A program made the position numbers and the translations under genes. From WHUA01 sp963711215 (GTDB lineage: Bacteria; Pseudomonadota; Alphaproteobacteria; UBA8366), in assembly GCA_963711215.1 (NCBI GenBank), contig CAVQDH010000006.1, positions 186,001 through 250,000 on the forward strand: 64,000 bases of DNA, read 5' to 3'. This document shows positions 8,592 through 18,425 of the stretch, piece after piece. Under the pieces are notes generated by a model. It ran no database searches. It was not told where the DNA came from and worked only from the letters and a program-made list of their open reading frames with translations. Position 1 is the first letter of the stretch. Each line of letters begins with the position of its first letter.

Positions 8592-10727
8592 TCAGAGCAA
8601 CCCGGCGGAGCGCGCCCAGCGATATTTCGCGCCCAGCACGTTGACCGGCAGTTCCGTCGTATACGGGTAGGCGACGATGTCGCGGTCGTAGAGATATTCC
8701 GACGCTTCTTCGACCTGCGTATCGCCGACCAGCGATGCGACGACGGGCTTGTTGATGCCTTTCTTGCGCGCTTCCTCGACGACCTTCGCGGTCAGCTCGG
8801 CGAAGACCATCGGCGGCGTCACGATGGTATGCCAGTAGCCGAGGATCAGCGCGTGAATGCGGTCGTCCTCGAGGCCGAGCTTGATCGTGTTGGCGTAGGT
8901 CGAGGGCGGCTCGCCGCCGGTGATGTCGACCGGATTGCCCGCCGCGCCGAAAGGCGGAATGAACTTGCGGAAGGCGGCATCCAGATCTTTCGGCATGCGC
9001 ATCAGTTGAAGGCCGTTATCGACGCAGGCATCCGACAGCAGCACGCCCGAGCCGCCGGCGCCCGTGATGATCACGACGTTCTCGCCCTTCGGCGTCGGCA
9101 GTTTCGGCAGGCCGCGCGCGAACTGCAGCATGTCGTTGAGCGTGCGGGCGCGGATCACGCCCGACTGCTTCAGCACGTCCTCGTAGATCTTGTCGTTGCC
9201 CGCAAGCGCGCCCGTATGCGAGGCGGCGGCGCGGGCGCCCATCGCCGTGCGCCCCGCCTTGAGCACGATGATCGGCTTGTTCTTCGAGACCCGCTTGGCC
9301 ACCGTGGCGAAGGAGCGGCCGTCCTTGAGATCTTCCAGATGCATCGCCATCACCTGGGTGTTCGGGTCCTGCTCGAAATACGTCAGCAGGTCGTCTTCAT
9401 CGAGGTCCGATTTGTTGCCGAGGCCGACGATGGCCGAGACGCCCATCTTGGTCGAACGGCTGAAGCCGATGATCGACATGCCGACGCCGCCGCTCTGCGA
9501 CGAGAGCGCGACCTTGCCCTTGACGTCGTATGGCGTGCAGAAGGTCGCGCAGAGGTTCCTCGGCGTGTAGTAGAAGCCATAGATGTTCGGCCCCATGACC
9601 CGCACATTGTATTTGCGGGCGACCGCCAGCATCTGGTTCTGCAGCTCGACCTCGCCGGTCTCCGCGAAACCGGACGGGATCATCACCGCGCCCGGAACTT
9701 TCTTCTGGCCGACTTCCTCGAGCGCCGCGGTGACGAACTTCGCCGGGATGGCGAAGACGGCGACGTCGACCGTGCCCGGGATGTCCTTCACGCTCTTGAA
9801 GCATTTGTAGCCGAGCACTTCTTCGGCGCGCGGATTGATCGGATAGATCTTTCCCTTATAGCCGCCGTTGATCAGATTCTTCATGACCGAGTTGCCGATC
9901 TTGCCGTCTTCGGCCGATGCGCCGATGACCGCGACGGAATCCGGATTCATGATGCGCTTCATGGACGCCAGGATGGCTTGCTGCGACGGGCGGAAGGGCG
10001 CGGGCTTCGGCTTGAGGTCGAGGAGAATGCGCACGTCGACAGCCGTCGCGCCCTTCTTGCGCGCGAAGATCGGGTTGAGGTCCATCTCCGCGATCGCCGG
10101 GAAGTCGGAAACCAGCTTCGACACGTTCTGGATGATCGTGGCGAGCGCCTGACGGTCGACCGGGTCGGCGCCACGGACGCCCTTCAGGATCTCGGCGCCC
10201 TGGATGCCCTGCAGCATGGACATCGCGTCCTTCTTCGTCGCCGGTGCGAGGCGGAAGGTGATGTCCTTCATGACCTCGACCAGAATGCCGCCGAGGCCGA
10301 AGGCGACCAGCTTGCCGAAGCTGGGATCGGTGACCGCGCCGACCAGGACTTCCTGCGCGCCCTGCGACGACAGCATTTTCTGGACCTGAACGCCGTCGAT
10401 GCGCGCCTTCTTGTTATAGGCCTTGGCGTTCTTGAGGATCGTGTTGTACGCCTTCTTGGCCTCGGCGGCGCTGTTCACGCCGACGATGACGCCGCCGGCG
10501 TCGGTCTTGTGCAGGATATCGCCTGACTGGATCTTCATGACGACGGGAAAGCCGAGCCGCTTCGCCAGGCTCGCCGCCTTGTCGCCCGAGGTCGCCAGGC
10601 CGTCGCGCGGCAAGGGGATGCCGTAGGCCGCGCAGATCTTCTTGCATTCATCGGCGGTCAGCGCGCTGCGCTTCGCCTTGATCGCCTTTTCGATAACCGC
10701 TTTGACAGCATTCTTGTTTATTGCCAT
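8592..10727 (-). CDS. ADP-forming acyl-CoA synthetase (acetate-CoA ligase family), beta-alpha domain order
   Basis: 711 residues. Residues about 15-235 form an ATP-grasp (ACD beta-type) domain (GFPVVMKIQSGDILHKTDAG, AFGLGGILVEVMKD, EMDLNPI). The Rossmann CoA-binding domain follows (SVAVIGASAEDGKIGNSVMK), then the succinyl-CoA-ligase-like domains with the phosphohistidine loop AASHTGALAGND. The family interconverts acyl-CoA + ADP + Pi with acid + CoA + ATP. The common fused form has the alpha part first; here the beta part leads. A GGAGG site precedes the ATG. It is last in the minus-strand order gntR-oxc-frc-ligase. I infer a role in making oxalyl-CoA or formyl-CoA to prime the frc cycle, but the substrate is unproven. 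Confidence 0.87.
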   Translation of the reverse strand: MAINKNAVKAVIEKAIKAKRSALTADECKKICAAYGIPLPRDGLATSGDKAASLAKRLGFPVVMKIQSGDILHKTDAGGVIVGVNSAAEAKKAYNTILKNAKAYNKKARIDGVQVQKMLSSQGAQEVLVGAVTDPSFGKLVAFGLGGILVEVMKDITFRLAPATKKDAMSMLQGIQGAEILKGVRGADPVDRQALATIIQNVSKLVSDFPAIAEMDLNPIFARKKGATAVDVRILLDLKPKPAPFRPSQQAILASMKRIMNPDSVAVIGASAEDGKIGNSVMKNLINGGYKGKIYPINPRAEEVLGYKCFKSVKDIPGTVDVAVFAIPAKFVTAALEEVGQKKVPGAVMIPSGFAETGEVELQNQMLAVARKYNVRVMGPNIYGFYYTPRNLCATFCTPYDVKGKVALSSQSGGVGMSIIGFSRSTKMGVSAIVGLGNKSDLDEDDLLTYFEQDPNTQVMAMHLEDLKDGRSFATVAKRVSKNKPIIVLKAGRTAMGARAAASHTGALAGNDKIYEDVLKQSGVIRARTLNDMLQFARGLPKLPTPKGENVVIITGAGGSGVLLSDACVDNGLQLMRMPKDLDAAFRKFIPPFGAAGNPVDITGGEPPSTYANTIKLGLEDDRIHALILGYWHTIVTPPMVFAELTAKVVEEARKKGINKPVVASLVGDTQVEEASEYLYDRDIVAYPYTTELPVNVLGAKYRWARSAGLL

Positions 10728-10948
10728 GGCCTCCTCCCTGAGGTGATATCTGGCTGAAACCGTCGCGTGCCGGAGCGCCCGTCGATGGCGCGGAATTGAG
10801 ATAGCGCGGTATATGTTACCCGAAATTCCGTATCGTTCCTTTTCGGCTGGTTGGCCGCGCCTGCGCTGTGGTGTTTTGCCGGCAAGCGATCGTGCAACGC
10901 CGCTTTCCGATTACTCCGAGCGGTATTCCAATTGTGTCCCGTTATCGG

Positions 10949-12203
10949 CTAATCCCCCACCGCGCCCGATTTGACCACGCGATCGAGCTCATCGCCCGAA
11001 TAGCCGAGCACCTCCTGCAAGATCTCCATGGTATGCTCGCCCAGCAACGGTGAGCGCTTGACGTCCACGGGACTGTCGGAAAGCTTGATCGGGCAGCCGA
11101 CGGTGAGGTAGGGCCCGCGTTCCGGGTGATCGACTTCCACGATCGTGCCGGTCTCGCGCAGCGACGGCTCCTCGGCGATTTCCTTCATCGACAGGATCGG
11201 GCCGCAGGGAATGTCGAGCGGATTGCACGCGTCCATGACCTCGAACTTGGTCCATGGTCTTCGTCCATTCCTCGATCCGGTCAAAAATCTGCGGGATCTT
11301 GTCGAGGCGCGCATTCGGCGTGGCATAGGCGGGATCGTCCTTCCAGCCGGGCTCGCCGATGAGATCGCAGATCTTCTTCCAGACCGCGGCCTGCGTGATG
11401 AAATAGACGTAGGCATTCGGATCGGTTTCCCAGCCTTTGCACTTGAGAATCCAGCCCGGCTGACCGCCGCCGGAATCGTTGCCGGCGCGCGGCGTCGCGT
11501 CGCCGAACGGGATGCCTTGGCCGTGTTGGCTGTATTCCGTCAGCGGGCCGCGCTGCAGCCGCTGCTGGTCGCGCAACTTGACGCGGCAGAGATTGAGAAC
11601 GCCATCCTGCATCGGCGCGAGCACCTTCTGGCCCTGGCCGCTTGTCTCGCGTTGGAACAACGCGGTCACGATCCCCAGCGCGAGGTGGAGCCCGGTGCCG
11701 CTGTCGCCGATCTGCGCGCCGGTGACCAGCGGCGGCCCGTCGAGGAAGCCTGTCGTCGAGGCCGCGCCGCCGGTGCATTGCGCAATGTTCTCATAGACCT
11801 TGCAGTCCTCGTAGGGACCGGGGCCGAAGCCTTTGACCGATGCCAGGATCATGCGCGGGTTGAGCTCGTGGATACGCTCCCAGCTGAATCCCATTCGATC
11901 CAAGGCGCCGGGCGCGAAGTTCTCGACCATGACGTCGCATTCTTTGACCAGTCTTTCAAGGACCGCCTTGCCCGTCTCGTTCTTGGTGTTGAGCGTGATG
12001 GAGCGCTTGTTGTGGTTGAGCATCGTGAAGTACAGCGAGTCCGCGCCCGGCACGTCGACGAGCTGTTTCCGTGTCGCGTCGCCGACGCCGGGACGTTCGA
12101 CCTTGATGACGTCCGCGCCCAGCCAGGCGAGAAGCTGCGTGCATGTCGGGCCCGACTGCACATGGGTGAAATCCAGAATTTTTACGCCTTCGAGCGCTTT
12201 CAT
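10949..12203 (-). CDS. frc: Formyl-CoA:oxalate CoA-transferase, frame interrupted near 11250
   Basis: About 417 residues after removing one base from the GG at 11249-11250. Class III CoA-transferase closely resembling Oxalobacter FRC along its length: ILDFTHVQSGPTCTQLLAWL, DVMVENFAPGALDRMGFSWE, KVYENIAQCTGGAASTTGF, IGDSGTGLHLALG (with the catalytic Asp), the glycine-loop GGGQPGWILKCKGWETD and IPCGPILSMKE. It transfers CoA from formyl-CoA to oxalate, giving oxalyl-CoA and formate. It follows oxc by 43 bases on the same strand. The frame resumes as KFEVMDACNPLDIPCGP, strongly conserved, so the break is probably an error. Confidence 0.93.
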
Positions 12204-12246
12204 GGCGGGCTCCTATCGGGCTGGCGTTGAATGCGGAGGGTTTGAA

Positions 12247-13978
12247 TCACTTCTTCTGTTGGCGGGCGACGACACTCGTCGGATTGAGGTTGCCGATGCG
12301 GCCACTCTCGGTACCGGCTTTCTCGTCGATCACCGCGTTGACCAGCGTCGGGCGGCCGGAGGCCAGAGCCTTCTCGACCGCTTGCCGCAGCTCGTCCGGC
12401 GTCGTCGCGTTGACGCCGTCGCCGCCGAAGGCCTCAATCATCTTGTCGTAGCGGGAGTTCTTGACGAACACCGTCGGTGCCGCGTCCGAACCGCCGGACG
12501 GATTGACGTCGGTACCGCGGTATATGCCGCCGTTGTTGAAGACGACGACGCAGACCGGCAGGTTGTATCGGCAGATCGTCTCGATCTCCATGCCGGAGAA
12601 GCCGAAGGCGCTATCGCCCTCGACCGCGAGCACCGGCTTGCCCGTCACGACGGCCGCCGCGATGGCGAAGCCCATGCCGATCCCCATCACGCCCCAGGTG
12701 CCGACATCCAGGCGTTTCCGCGGTTTGTAGATGTCGATGATGCTGCGGGCGAAATCGAGCGTGTTGGCGCCCTCGTTCACCAGGATCGTGTCGGGTTGTG
12801 CCTTGATGATGTCGCGGAGCGACGCCAAGCGCGCCGTGGAAGTCCATCGGGACGTTGTTGTTGCGCAGCCGGGGCGCCATCCGTTCGACGTTGGTTTGCA
12901 CCTTGTCCCGCACGCTCGTGGTCCAGTCCGCCGGCGGCGCGGTCCAATCCTTGCCCATCTGCGCCAACATCGCGGACACGCAGGACCCGATGTCGCCGAC
13001 CACGGGGGCGGTGATGGCGACGTTGCTGTCCATTTCCTTCGGCTCGATGTCGACATGGATGAACGTTTTGGAGTAGGGCTCGCCCCATGCCTTGCCCTTG
13101 CCGTGCGACAGCAACCAGTTGAGTCGCGCTCCGATCAGCATCACGACGTCGGATTCCTTCAATACCAGCGACCGCGCGGCGCCCGCGGACTGCGGGTGGT
13201 CGTCGGGAAGCAGGCCCTTGGCCATGCTCATGGGCAGGTAGGGAATACCGGACTTTTCGACGAAGGCGCGAATCTCTTCGTCGGCCTGGGCGTAGGCGGC
13301 GCCCTTGCCGAGGATGATCAGGGGCCGCTTGGCGCCTTTCAGCACATCGAGGGCGCGCGTCACGGACTCCGGAGCCGGGGGCTGTGCCGGTGCCGGATCG
13401 ACGACCTCGACCAGGGACTTCTGGCCGTCCTCGTAATCCATGGTCTGGCCGAAGAGCTTGGCGGGCAGGTCGAGATAGACGCCGCCCGGCCGGCCCGAAC
13501 AGGCGGCGCGGATAGCGCGGGCGATGCCGATGCCGATATCCTGGGCGTGCAGCACCCGGAAGGCCGCCTTGCACAGCGGCTTGGCGACGGCCAGCTGGTC
13601 CATCTCCTCGTAGTCGCCCTGCTGCAGGTCGACAATCTCGCGTTCGGACGAGCCGCTGATCAGGATCATCGGAAAGCAATTCGTCGTCGCGTTGGCGAGC
13701 GCCGTGAGACCGTTGAGGAAGCCTGGCGCCGACACGGTAAGGCAGATGCCCGGCTTCTTGGTCAGGAAGCCCGCGATGGCGGCGGCCTGACCCGCGTTCT
13801 GCTCGTGCCGGAAGGAAATCACGCGCATTCCTTGCGCCTGGGCGAAGCGTCCGAGATCGGTAATCGGAATGCCGGGCACGTTGAAGATCGTGTCGATGCC
13901 GTTCAGTTTCAGCGCATCGATGACCAGGTGAAACCCGTCGGTCAGCTGGGCCTCGGGAACAGTCTCGGAAACTGCCAT
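12247..13978 (-). CDS. oxc: Oxalyl-CoA decarboxylase, frame interrupted near 12826
   Basis: About 576 residues after removing one base at 12825-12826. This ThDP enzyme converts oxalyl-CoA to formyl-CoA + CO2. Visible are the N-terminal ThDP pyrimidine domain with the catalytic Glu in ISFRHEQNAGQAA, the middle domain (RPLIILGKGAAYAQADEEI), and the ThDP/Mg-binding motif GDSAFGFSGMEIETICRYNL...FNNGGIYRG. The family-specific C-terminus is present. The frame resumes as ASLRDIIKAQPDTILVNEGA. It sits between gntR and frc, the standard oxalate-degradation pair. Confidence 0.95.
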
Positions 13979-14034
13979 GGGTTTTTCTCCCTCAGAGTCG
14001 TCTCGCCCTGACGCGGCGAGCTCATCTGCTAACG

Positions 14035-14725
14035 TCAGTCCAGATAGTGCGCGGTCATGTCCACATGCGAAGCGAGCCCGAAGGTGTGCTCGCGCACGAG
14101 CCGCTCGGCCAGATCGGCGTCCCGCCGTTCCAGCGCCTCGATGATATGCATGTGATCGATGATCGATCGGCTCGCGCGGTTATCCTCGGCGATGGTGCGC
14201 ATACGGATCCAGCGCATATGGGCGAGCAGGTTTTCCGCCATCTGGTTCAGCAGGTCGCATTGGCTCATGCTGAGAATGGCCTGATGGAACTCGATATTCG
14301 TCTCGGAATACTCGTCGATATTCGCCTGGACCTGATCGTCGTCGAAGGTCGTGAACATGCGGCGCAGCGAGGCGACCTCCTTGTCGCTGGCGCGCTCCGT
14401 GATCAGCCGCGCGGCCATGCTTTCCAGCGCCGCCCAGACGGTGATCATCTCCAGGATCTCCTTCTTCGTCTTGCGGACGACGAAGGCGCCGCGCCGGGGA
14501 ATCACCTTGACGAAGCCTTCCTGCTCCAGCCGGGTGATCGCTTCGCGCACCGGCGTGCGGCTGACGCCGAAATTCTCCGAAAGCTCGCGCTCGTCGAGCC
14601 GCGTCTCGCCCGGATGTGGCATAGACGTTCATCGACAGGATCGCCTGCTTCAAGCCGTCATAGACCTTGTCCTTGAGGACGAAATTTACATCGATCGGCT
14701 TGATGAGTAGCTTGGCAGTCGACAT
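14035..14725 (-). CDS. GntR-family (FadR/FCD subfamily) regulator of the oxalate operon, frame interrupted near 14618
   Basis: About 229 residues after removing one base at 14615-14622. The N-terminal winged helix reads VYDGLKQAILSM, then LDERELSENFGVSRTPVREA and LEQEGFVKVIPRRGAFV. The FCD effector domain follows, with candidate metal-binding residues in DEYSETNIEFHQAI, IDHMHIIEAL and REHTFG. FCD regulators usually bind small carboxylates, so oxalate or a CoA-pathway intermediate is the likely effector (inference). It is the first gene of the gntR-oxc-frc-ligase run, with a 29-bp dyad 74-102 bases upstream of its start, implying autoregulation. Confidence 0.88.
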
Positions 14726-14798
14726 CGGAATTTCGCCTGACAGGGATAACGCATTGACCGGCCTACCCGCACAGGCGGGCCGCCGACGACTGGAATTC

Positions 14799-14827
14799 GG
14801 TATCTGGTATTCAGTATACCAGATACC
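14799..14827 (-). promoter_or_regulatory. GntR operator: 12-bp inverted repeat upstream of gntR
   Basis: Perfect inverted repeat GGTATCTGGTAT / ATACCAGATACC separated by TCAGT. It lies upstream of the GntR gene. Its right half contains GTATACCAGA, which recurs at 18240-18249 upstream of tctC. TGGTAT/ATACCA half-sites are typical of FadR-type GntR proteins, so this is the probable binding site controlling gntR-oxc-frc-ligase. Confidence 0.8.
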
Positions 14828-14917
14828 GGGACGGCGGCAAGTTTGATCTCTTGCCTCTGCCCCTAAATTTCTTGTTCGAGCGAACGGCTTGATTATTACG
14901 CCTCGGTTTCGCCGCCG

Positions 14918-16429
14918 TCACGCTCCGACCGTCTTTGCTTGCCGCCGCCGGATGTATTTCCGCAAGGGGGCGACCAGCAGGATAAGGGCGACCACCGTGA
15001 TGACGCCCGAAATCGGCCGCCCGAAGAAGATTCCGAACGATCCCTGCGACATGATCAGGGACTGGCGCATCGATGCTTCCGCCAGGGGGCCCAGCACGAT
15101 GGCCAGCACCGCCGGCGCCAGGGGATAGTCGAGCTTTCGCATGAGATAGCCCACCACGCCGAAGATCAGCATGAGCCAGACGTCATGCATGTCCTGGGTC
15201 GGCGCGTAACCGCCGACGACGCAGAGAATGTAGATGATGGGGGCGAGGATGGTGAACGGCAGCCGGAGCATCATGAGGAAGGCCGGGATGAAGGCCAGAT
15301 TGATGAGCAGCGCGAACACGTTGGCGACATAGAGGCTGGCGATCAGCCCCCACACGAACTCGGTGTGGTTGACGAAGAGCAGCGGCCCCGGCTCGAGGCC
15401 CCAGATCACCATGCCGCCGAGCAGGATCGCCGTGGTCGGCGAGCCGGGAATGCCGAGCGTCAGCATCGGCAGCATCGAGCCGGTGCTGGCCGCGTTGTTG
15501 GCGGATTCGGGCGCGACGACGCCGTTGATGTTGCCCTTGCCGAAGCTTTCGGGGTCCTTCGCCATGGTCTTGGCGATGCCGTAGGCCATCAGCGAGCCTG
15601 GCGTGGCGCCGGCCGCGGGCAGGATTCCGACGAAATATCCGAGCAAAGACCCCATGAGTACCGTCTTCACCGAATGCCGGAGCTCGGAGACGGCGGTGAT
15701 GATGCCGCGGAGCGAGATCTTGGCCGCGGTGACGACCATCTCGCCATGCGTCGTCTCGATCACCCACAACATCTCGCCGATGCCGTAGATGCCGATGGCG
15801 AGGACCAGGAAGTTGATGCCGTGGTAGAAGCCCGGGAGGTCGAAAAAGATCAGCCGCGGCTTGCCGCTGACGATGTCGAGCCCGACGGCGCTCAGCGCCA
15901 GCCCGAGAAAAATGGAAAAGAACGTCTTCGGGATATCGTCGCCGCCGAGCCCGATGAAGGTGGCGAAGGCGAGCAGCATCAGCGCGAATTCCTCGGGCGG
16001 CCCGAAGGCGAGGGCGGCTTCGGCCAGCGGCGGCGCGAAGAAGGTGAACAGCAGGACCGAGATCGATCCGCCGACGAAGGACGCCGAAGCGGCGGCGATC
16101 AGCGCACGGTCGGCCTTGCCCTGCAGCGCCAAAGGCCGGCCGTCGAAGGTGGTCGCGACCGCCGTCGACGCGCCGGGAATCCCCAGCGTGATCGAGCTGA
16201 TCGCACCGCCATACATCGCGCCGTAATAGAGCGCGCCGAGAAAGATGATGGCGCCGGTCGGCGGCACGAGGAAGGTCATCGGCAGCAGGATCGCGACGCC
16301 GTTCACCGAGCCCAGCCCCGGCATCGCGCCGATGAACAACCCGGCGACGCAGCCGAAGACGACCAGCATCAGGTTCAACGGCTCGAAGGCGACAGAAAAG
16401 CCGTTCATCAGGAAGTGCAGAGTATCCAT
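14918..16429 (-). CDS. tctA: Tripartite tricarboxylate transporter, large permease TctA
   Basis: 503 residues, the usual TctA length, with about 12 hydrophobic segments. Family motifs are clear: GCVAGLFIGAMPGLGSVNGV, YYGAMYGGAISSITLGIPGA, ATTFDGRPLALQGKADRAL and the second-half copy ILPAAGATPGSLMAYG...TLGIPGSPTTAILLGG. It forms the Na+ or H+-driven translocation pathway in the inner membrane. It lies 15 bases after tctB and is last in the tctCBA order. Oxalate as substrate is inferred from its place next to oxc/frc; TTT systems typically carry citrate, terephthalate or other carboxylates. Confidence 0.93.
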   Translation of the reverse strand: MDTLHFLMNGFSVAFEPLNLMLVVFGCVAGLFIGAMPGLGSVNGVAILLPMTFLVPPTGAIIFLGALYYGAMYGGAISSITLGIPGASTAVATTFDGRPLALQGKADRALIAAASASFVGGSISVLLFTFFAPPLAEAALAFGPPEEFALMLLAFATFIGLGGDDIPKTFFSIFLGLALSAVGLDIVSGKPRLIFFDLPGFYHGINFLVLAIGIYGIGEMLWVIETTHGEMVVTAAKISLRGIITAVSELRHSVKTVLMGSLLGYFVGILPAAGATPGSLMAYGIAKTMAKDPESFGKGNINGVVAPESANNAASTGSMLPMLTLGIPGSPTTAILLGGMVIWGLEPGPLLFVNHTEFVWGLIASLYVANVFALLINLAFIPAFLMMLRLPFTILAPIIYILCVVGGYAPTQDMHDVWLMLIFGVVGYLMRKLDYPLAPAVLAIVLGPLAEASMRQSLIMSQGSFGIFFGRPISGVITVVALILLVAPLRKYIRRRQAKTVGA

Positions 16430-16444
16430 GGCTGCTTTCTGGCC

Positions 16445-16945
16445 CTAAAGGAACAGGTCGTAGAGCGGATAGAAGGCCGGCTCGGTCATGCCCTTCGGGA
16501 GCGTGATCTTCAGCGCGATCTCGAAGAAGAAGAAGGTTGCAACGGGGGCCGCGAGGGCGATCGATACCATCAGCGGCCATTTATGGTGGCCGAGAGTCCG
16601 CATGTAGAAGATCAGGAACAGCGGCATCGCGACATAGACGCCGACGAAATGAATCGAGCCGATCATGATCGTGAGCGAGCCCGCGCCGATCAGGAACAGC
16701 TTGAAGGCGCGGGGGGTCATGAACGGCTCGGTCGATTGCGAGGGCGGGCTGGTGCGCCGGGCCCACCGCAGGACGATCAGCCCGCAGCAGACCAGCATCC
16801 CGGCGCCGAGCCAGAAGGGAAAGGCGCCGCCCCCGGGTCCGGATCCCTTGATCCAGCCGATGGGCAGATCGTGATAACTCATCCACATGATGCTGACAGA
16901 GAAGATCGCCAGGCACACGGCCATGACCAATTCCGCCACGCGCAT
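16445..16945 (-). CDS. tctB: Tripartite tricarboxylate transporter, small permease TctB
   Basis: 166 residues starting at 16945 behind a good GGGAGG site. Four hydrophobic helices: AELVMAVCLAIFSVSIMWM, FPFWLGAGMLVCCGLIVL, FKLFLIGAGSLTIMIGSI with the following loop, and WPLMVSIALAAPVATFFFF. The conserved periplasmic GPGGGAFPFWLG is present. It is the small membrane partner of TctA. Length and position between tctC and tctA fit the family. Confidence 0.9.
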   Translation of the reverse strand: MRVAELVMAVCLAIFSVSIMWMSYHDLPIGWIKGSGPGGGAFPFWLGAGMLVCCGLIVLRWARRTSPPSQSTEPFMTPRAFKLFLIGAGSLTIMIGSIHFVGVYVAMPLFLIFYMRTLGHHKWPLMVSIALAAPVATFFFFEIALKITLPKGMTEPAFYPLYDLFL

Positions 16946-16986
16946 ATCGGCGACCTCCCTGCAGCGACCGACAAATCGGTTCGGTG

Positions 16987-18006
16987 TTATTTGAGCTCGC
17001 CCAATTCCTCGAGCAGCTTCTTGTGGACGTCCCGCTCCTTGAGGAAGTACGCGGCAAGCTTCGGGCCGGTGAGCCAGCCGGGCACGAGGCCCTTCGACTT
17101 CAAGTAGTCCTGCCACTCTTTCGAGTCGTAGACCTTCTTGAAGACGCCGACGTAGAAGGCCTGCACGTCCTTGTCGATCTTGGCCGGCGCGACGACGCTG
17201 CGCTGCATGTAGTAGACCATGTCGTCGCCGTACCCGAGCTCCTCAAAGGTCGGGATCTTCCCGAACCGGCCCGTCAGCTTGCCCTTCGGCGTGAAGCTGG
17301 CGAGCGGCTTCGACTTGCCGGCTTCCCAGAAGCCGACCTGCTCGGACGGATTGTTCACCGTCGAGTTGATCTGATCGCCGACCAGCTCCTTCGCGACCGT
17401 CCCGCCGCCCTTGAAGGGGACATAGGTCATTTTGAGATTGAATTTTTTCTCCAGCATGGCGGTCACCAGGGAATCTTCCTGGCCCTTGCCGGTGCCGCCC
17501 ATCTTCCAATTCGCCGGGCCGGCGGCCTTGACCGCCTTGATGTATTCCGGCACCGAGTTGATGTGGCTGTCCGTGCTGACCCACAGCTGGAAGGTGTCTT
17601 CGGCCATCCGCGCAATCGGCGTGAAATTCTTGATGTCGACGCCGATCCCCGGATTGCGCAGCGGCGTGGTGTAATAGCTGTTGAGGGTCGCCATGATGAC
17701 GTGCGGGTCGCCGGCCTTGTCCTTCAGGTAGCGCAACGCTTCCGCGCCGGAGCCGCCGCCCTTGTTCACCGGCACGAAGGGCTTCGGTGAAAAATGATGC
17801 TTTTCGATGATGCCTTGGATAAAGCGGGCGAGGCGATCGGCGCCGCCGCCCTTGCCGGCCATGATGACGAACTCGACCGGCTTTCTCGGTTGCCATTCCG
17901 CGACCGCACTCTGCGGTATCGCGACACTGGCGGCGGTCGACAGGGTGACGACCGCAAATCCTCCCAGCCAAGCGCGTCGGCTCAGCCACTTCGCAAAGTA
18001 TGCCAT
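16987..18006 (-). CDS. tctC: Tripartite tricarboxylate transporter substrate-binding protein TctC
   Basis: 339 residues from the ATG at 18006, chosen for its strong GGGAGGAGA ribosome-binding site. The signal sequence holds SRRAWLGGFAVV, a twin-arginine-like motif, with likely cleavage after AVAEW. The mature part is a Bug-type receptor: PRKPVEFVIMAGKGGGADRLARF, a central PANWKMGGTGKGQEDSLVTA and FKGGGTVAKELVGDQINSTV. It captures a carboxylate in the periplasm and delivers it to TctAB. It starts the tctCBA operon, divergent from the formate dehydrogenase genes. Confidence 0.92.
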   Translation of the reverse strand: MAYFAKWLSRRAWLGGFAVVTLSTAASVAIPQSAVAEWQPRKPVEFVIMAGKGGGADRLARFIQGIIEKHHFSPKPFVPVNKGGGSGAEALRYLKDKAGDPHVIMATLNSYYTTPLRNPGIGVDIKNFTPIARMAEDTFQLWVSTDSHINSVPEYIKAVKAAGPANWKMGGTGKGQEDSLVTAMLEKKFNLKMTYVPFKGGGTVAKELVGDQINSTVNNPSEQVGFWEAGKSKPLASFTPKGKLTGRFGKIPTFEELGYGDDMVYYMQRSVVAPAKIDKDVQAFYVGVFKKVYDSKEWQDYLKSKGLVPGWLTGPKLAAYFLKERDVHKKLLEELGELK

Positions 18007-18425
18007 TTTCTCCTCCCTAATTGTGTCATTGGCGCTTGCGCGGTCCGTTTCTCGGTTCTTATCCGCGCCGCTTGTTGTTATTCCCGCCGTTTTTGCCCCG
18101 GCCAAACCGCCGTTGGGTCTATTTTCTCGTTACCGGCGAGCTCGCGAATTTGCGCCGTTCATATCTGTCGCTCGTCTCGTGCGACCACTTTCTCCTTCAG
18201 TTGCCGTGTCATTTTCCAGTATTACGGATATATCATACTGTATACCAGACCATAGATTCGCGTTACGGACAATGCGAAATCAGGCCTTGGTGACAGGCTC
18301 CGGCGCCTGACCTTCGTGATGGCGGACGCGGCGCCGGGGATCGCGGAAGGCGACGGTCATGGTGTTGGATATCCACTATCGCTCGCGTAATGTACGGTGC
18401 GGCTTGGCTTCGGGAATGGGCATCG
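18007..18425. promoter_or_regulatory. Divergent promoter region between tctC and formate dehydrogenase, with GntR-like site
   Basis: No gene seen in these 419 bases. At about 18228-18252 a stretch reads ATATCATACTGTATACCAGA. The 10-mer GTATACCAGA (18240-18249) is identical to the right half of the gntR operator at 14799-14827, with a looser left half (CATAC). Placed between the transporter and formate dehydrogenase genes, it could let one GntR protein control uptake, decarboxylation and formate oxidation. Promoter hexamers were not assigned. Confidence 0.55.

Noticed and set aside
8580..10526. 648-codon open frame antisense to the ADP-forming ligase
   Set aside because: It is a GC-rich shadow: composition is Arg/Asp/His/Leu-rich without domains, while the opposite strand encodes a complete conserved enzyme.
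10805..10860. Possible further GntR half-site (GCGGTATATGTTACC) between frc and the ligase
   Set aside because: It shares only GGTAT with the operator and has no inverted partner; such short matches are expected by chance.
14939..17107. 722-codon open frame antisense to tctA/tctB/tctC
   Set aside because: Low-complexity Gln/Asp/Arg/His-rich translation with no recognisable fold; the opposite strand encodes the transporter.
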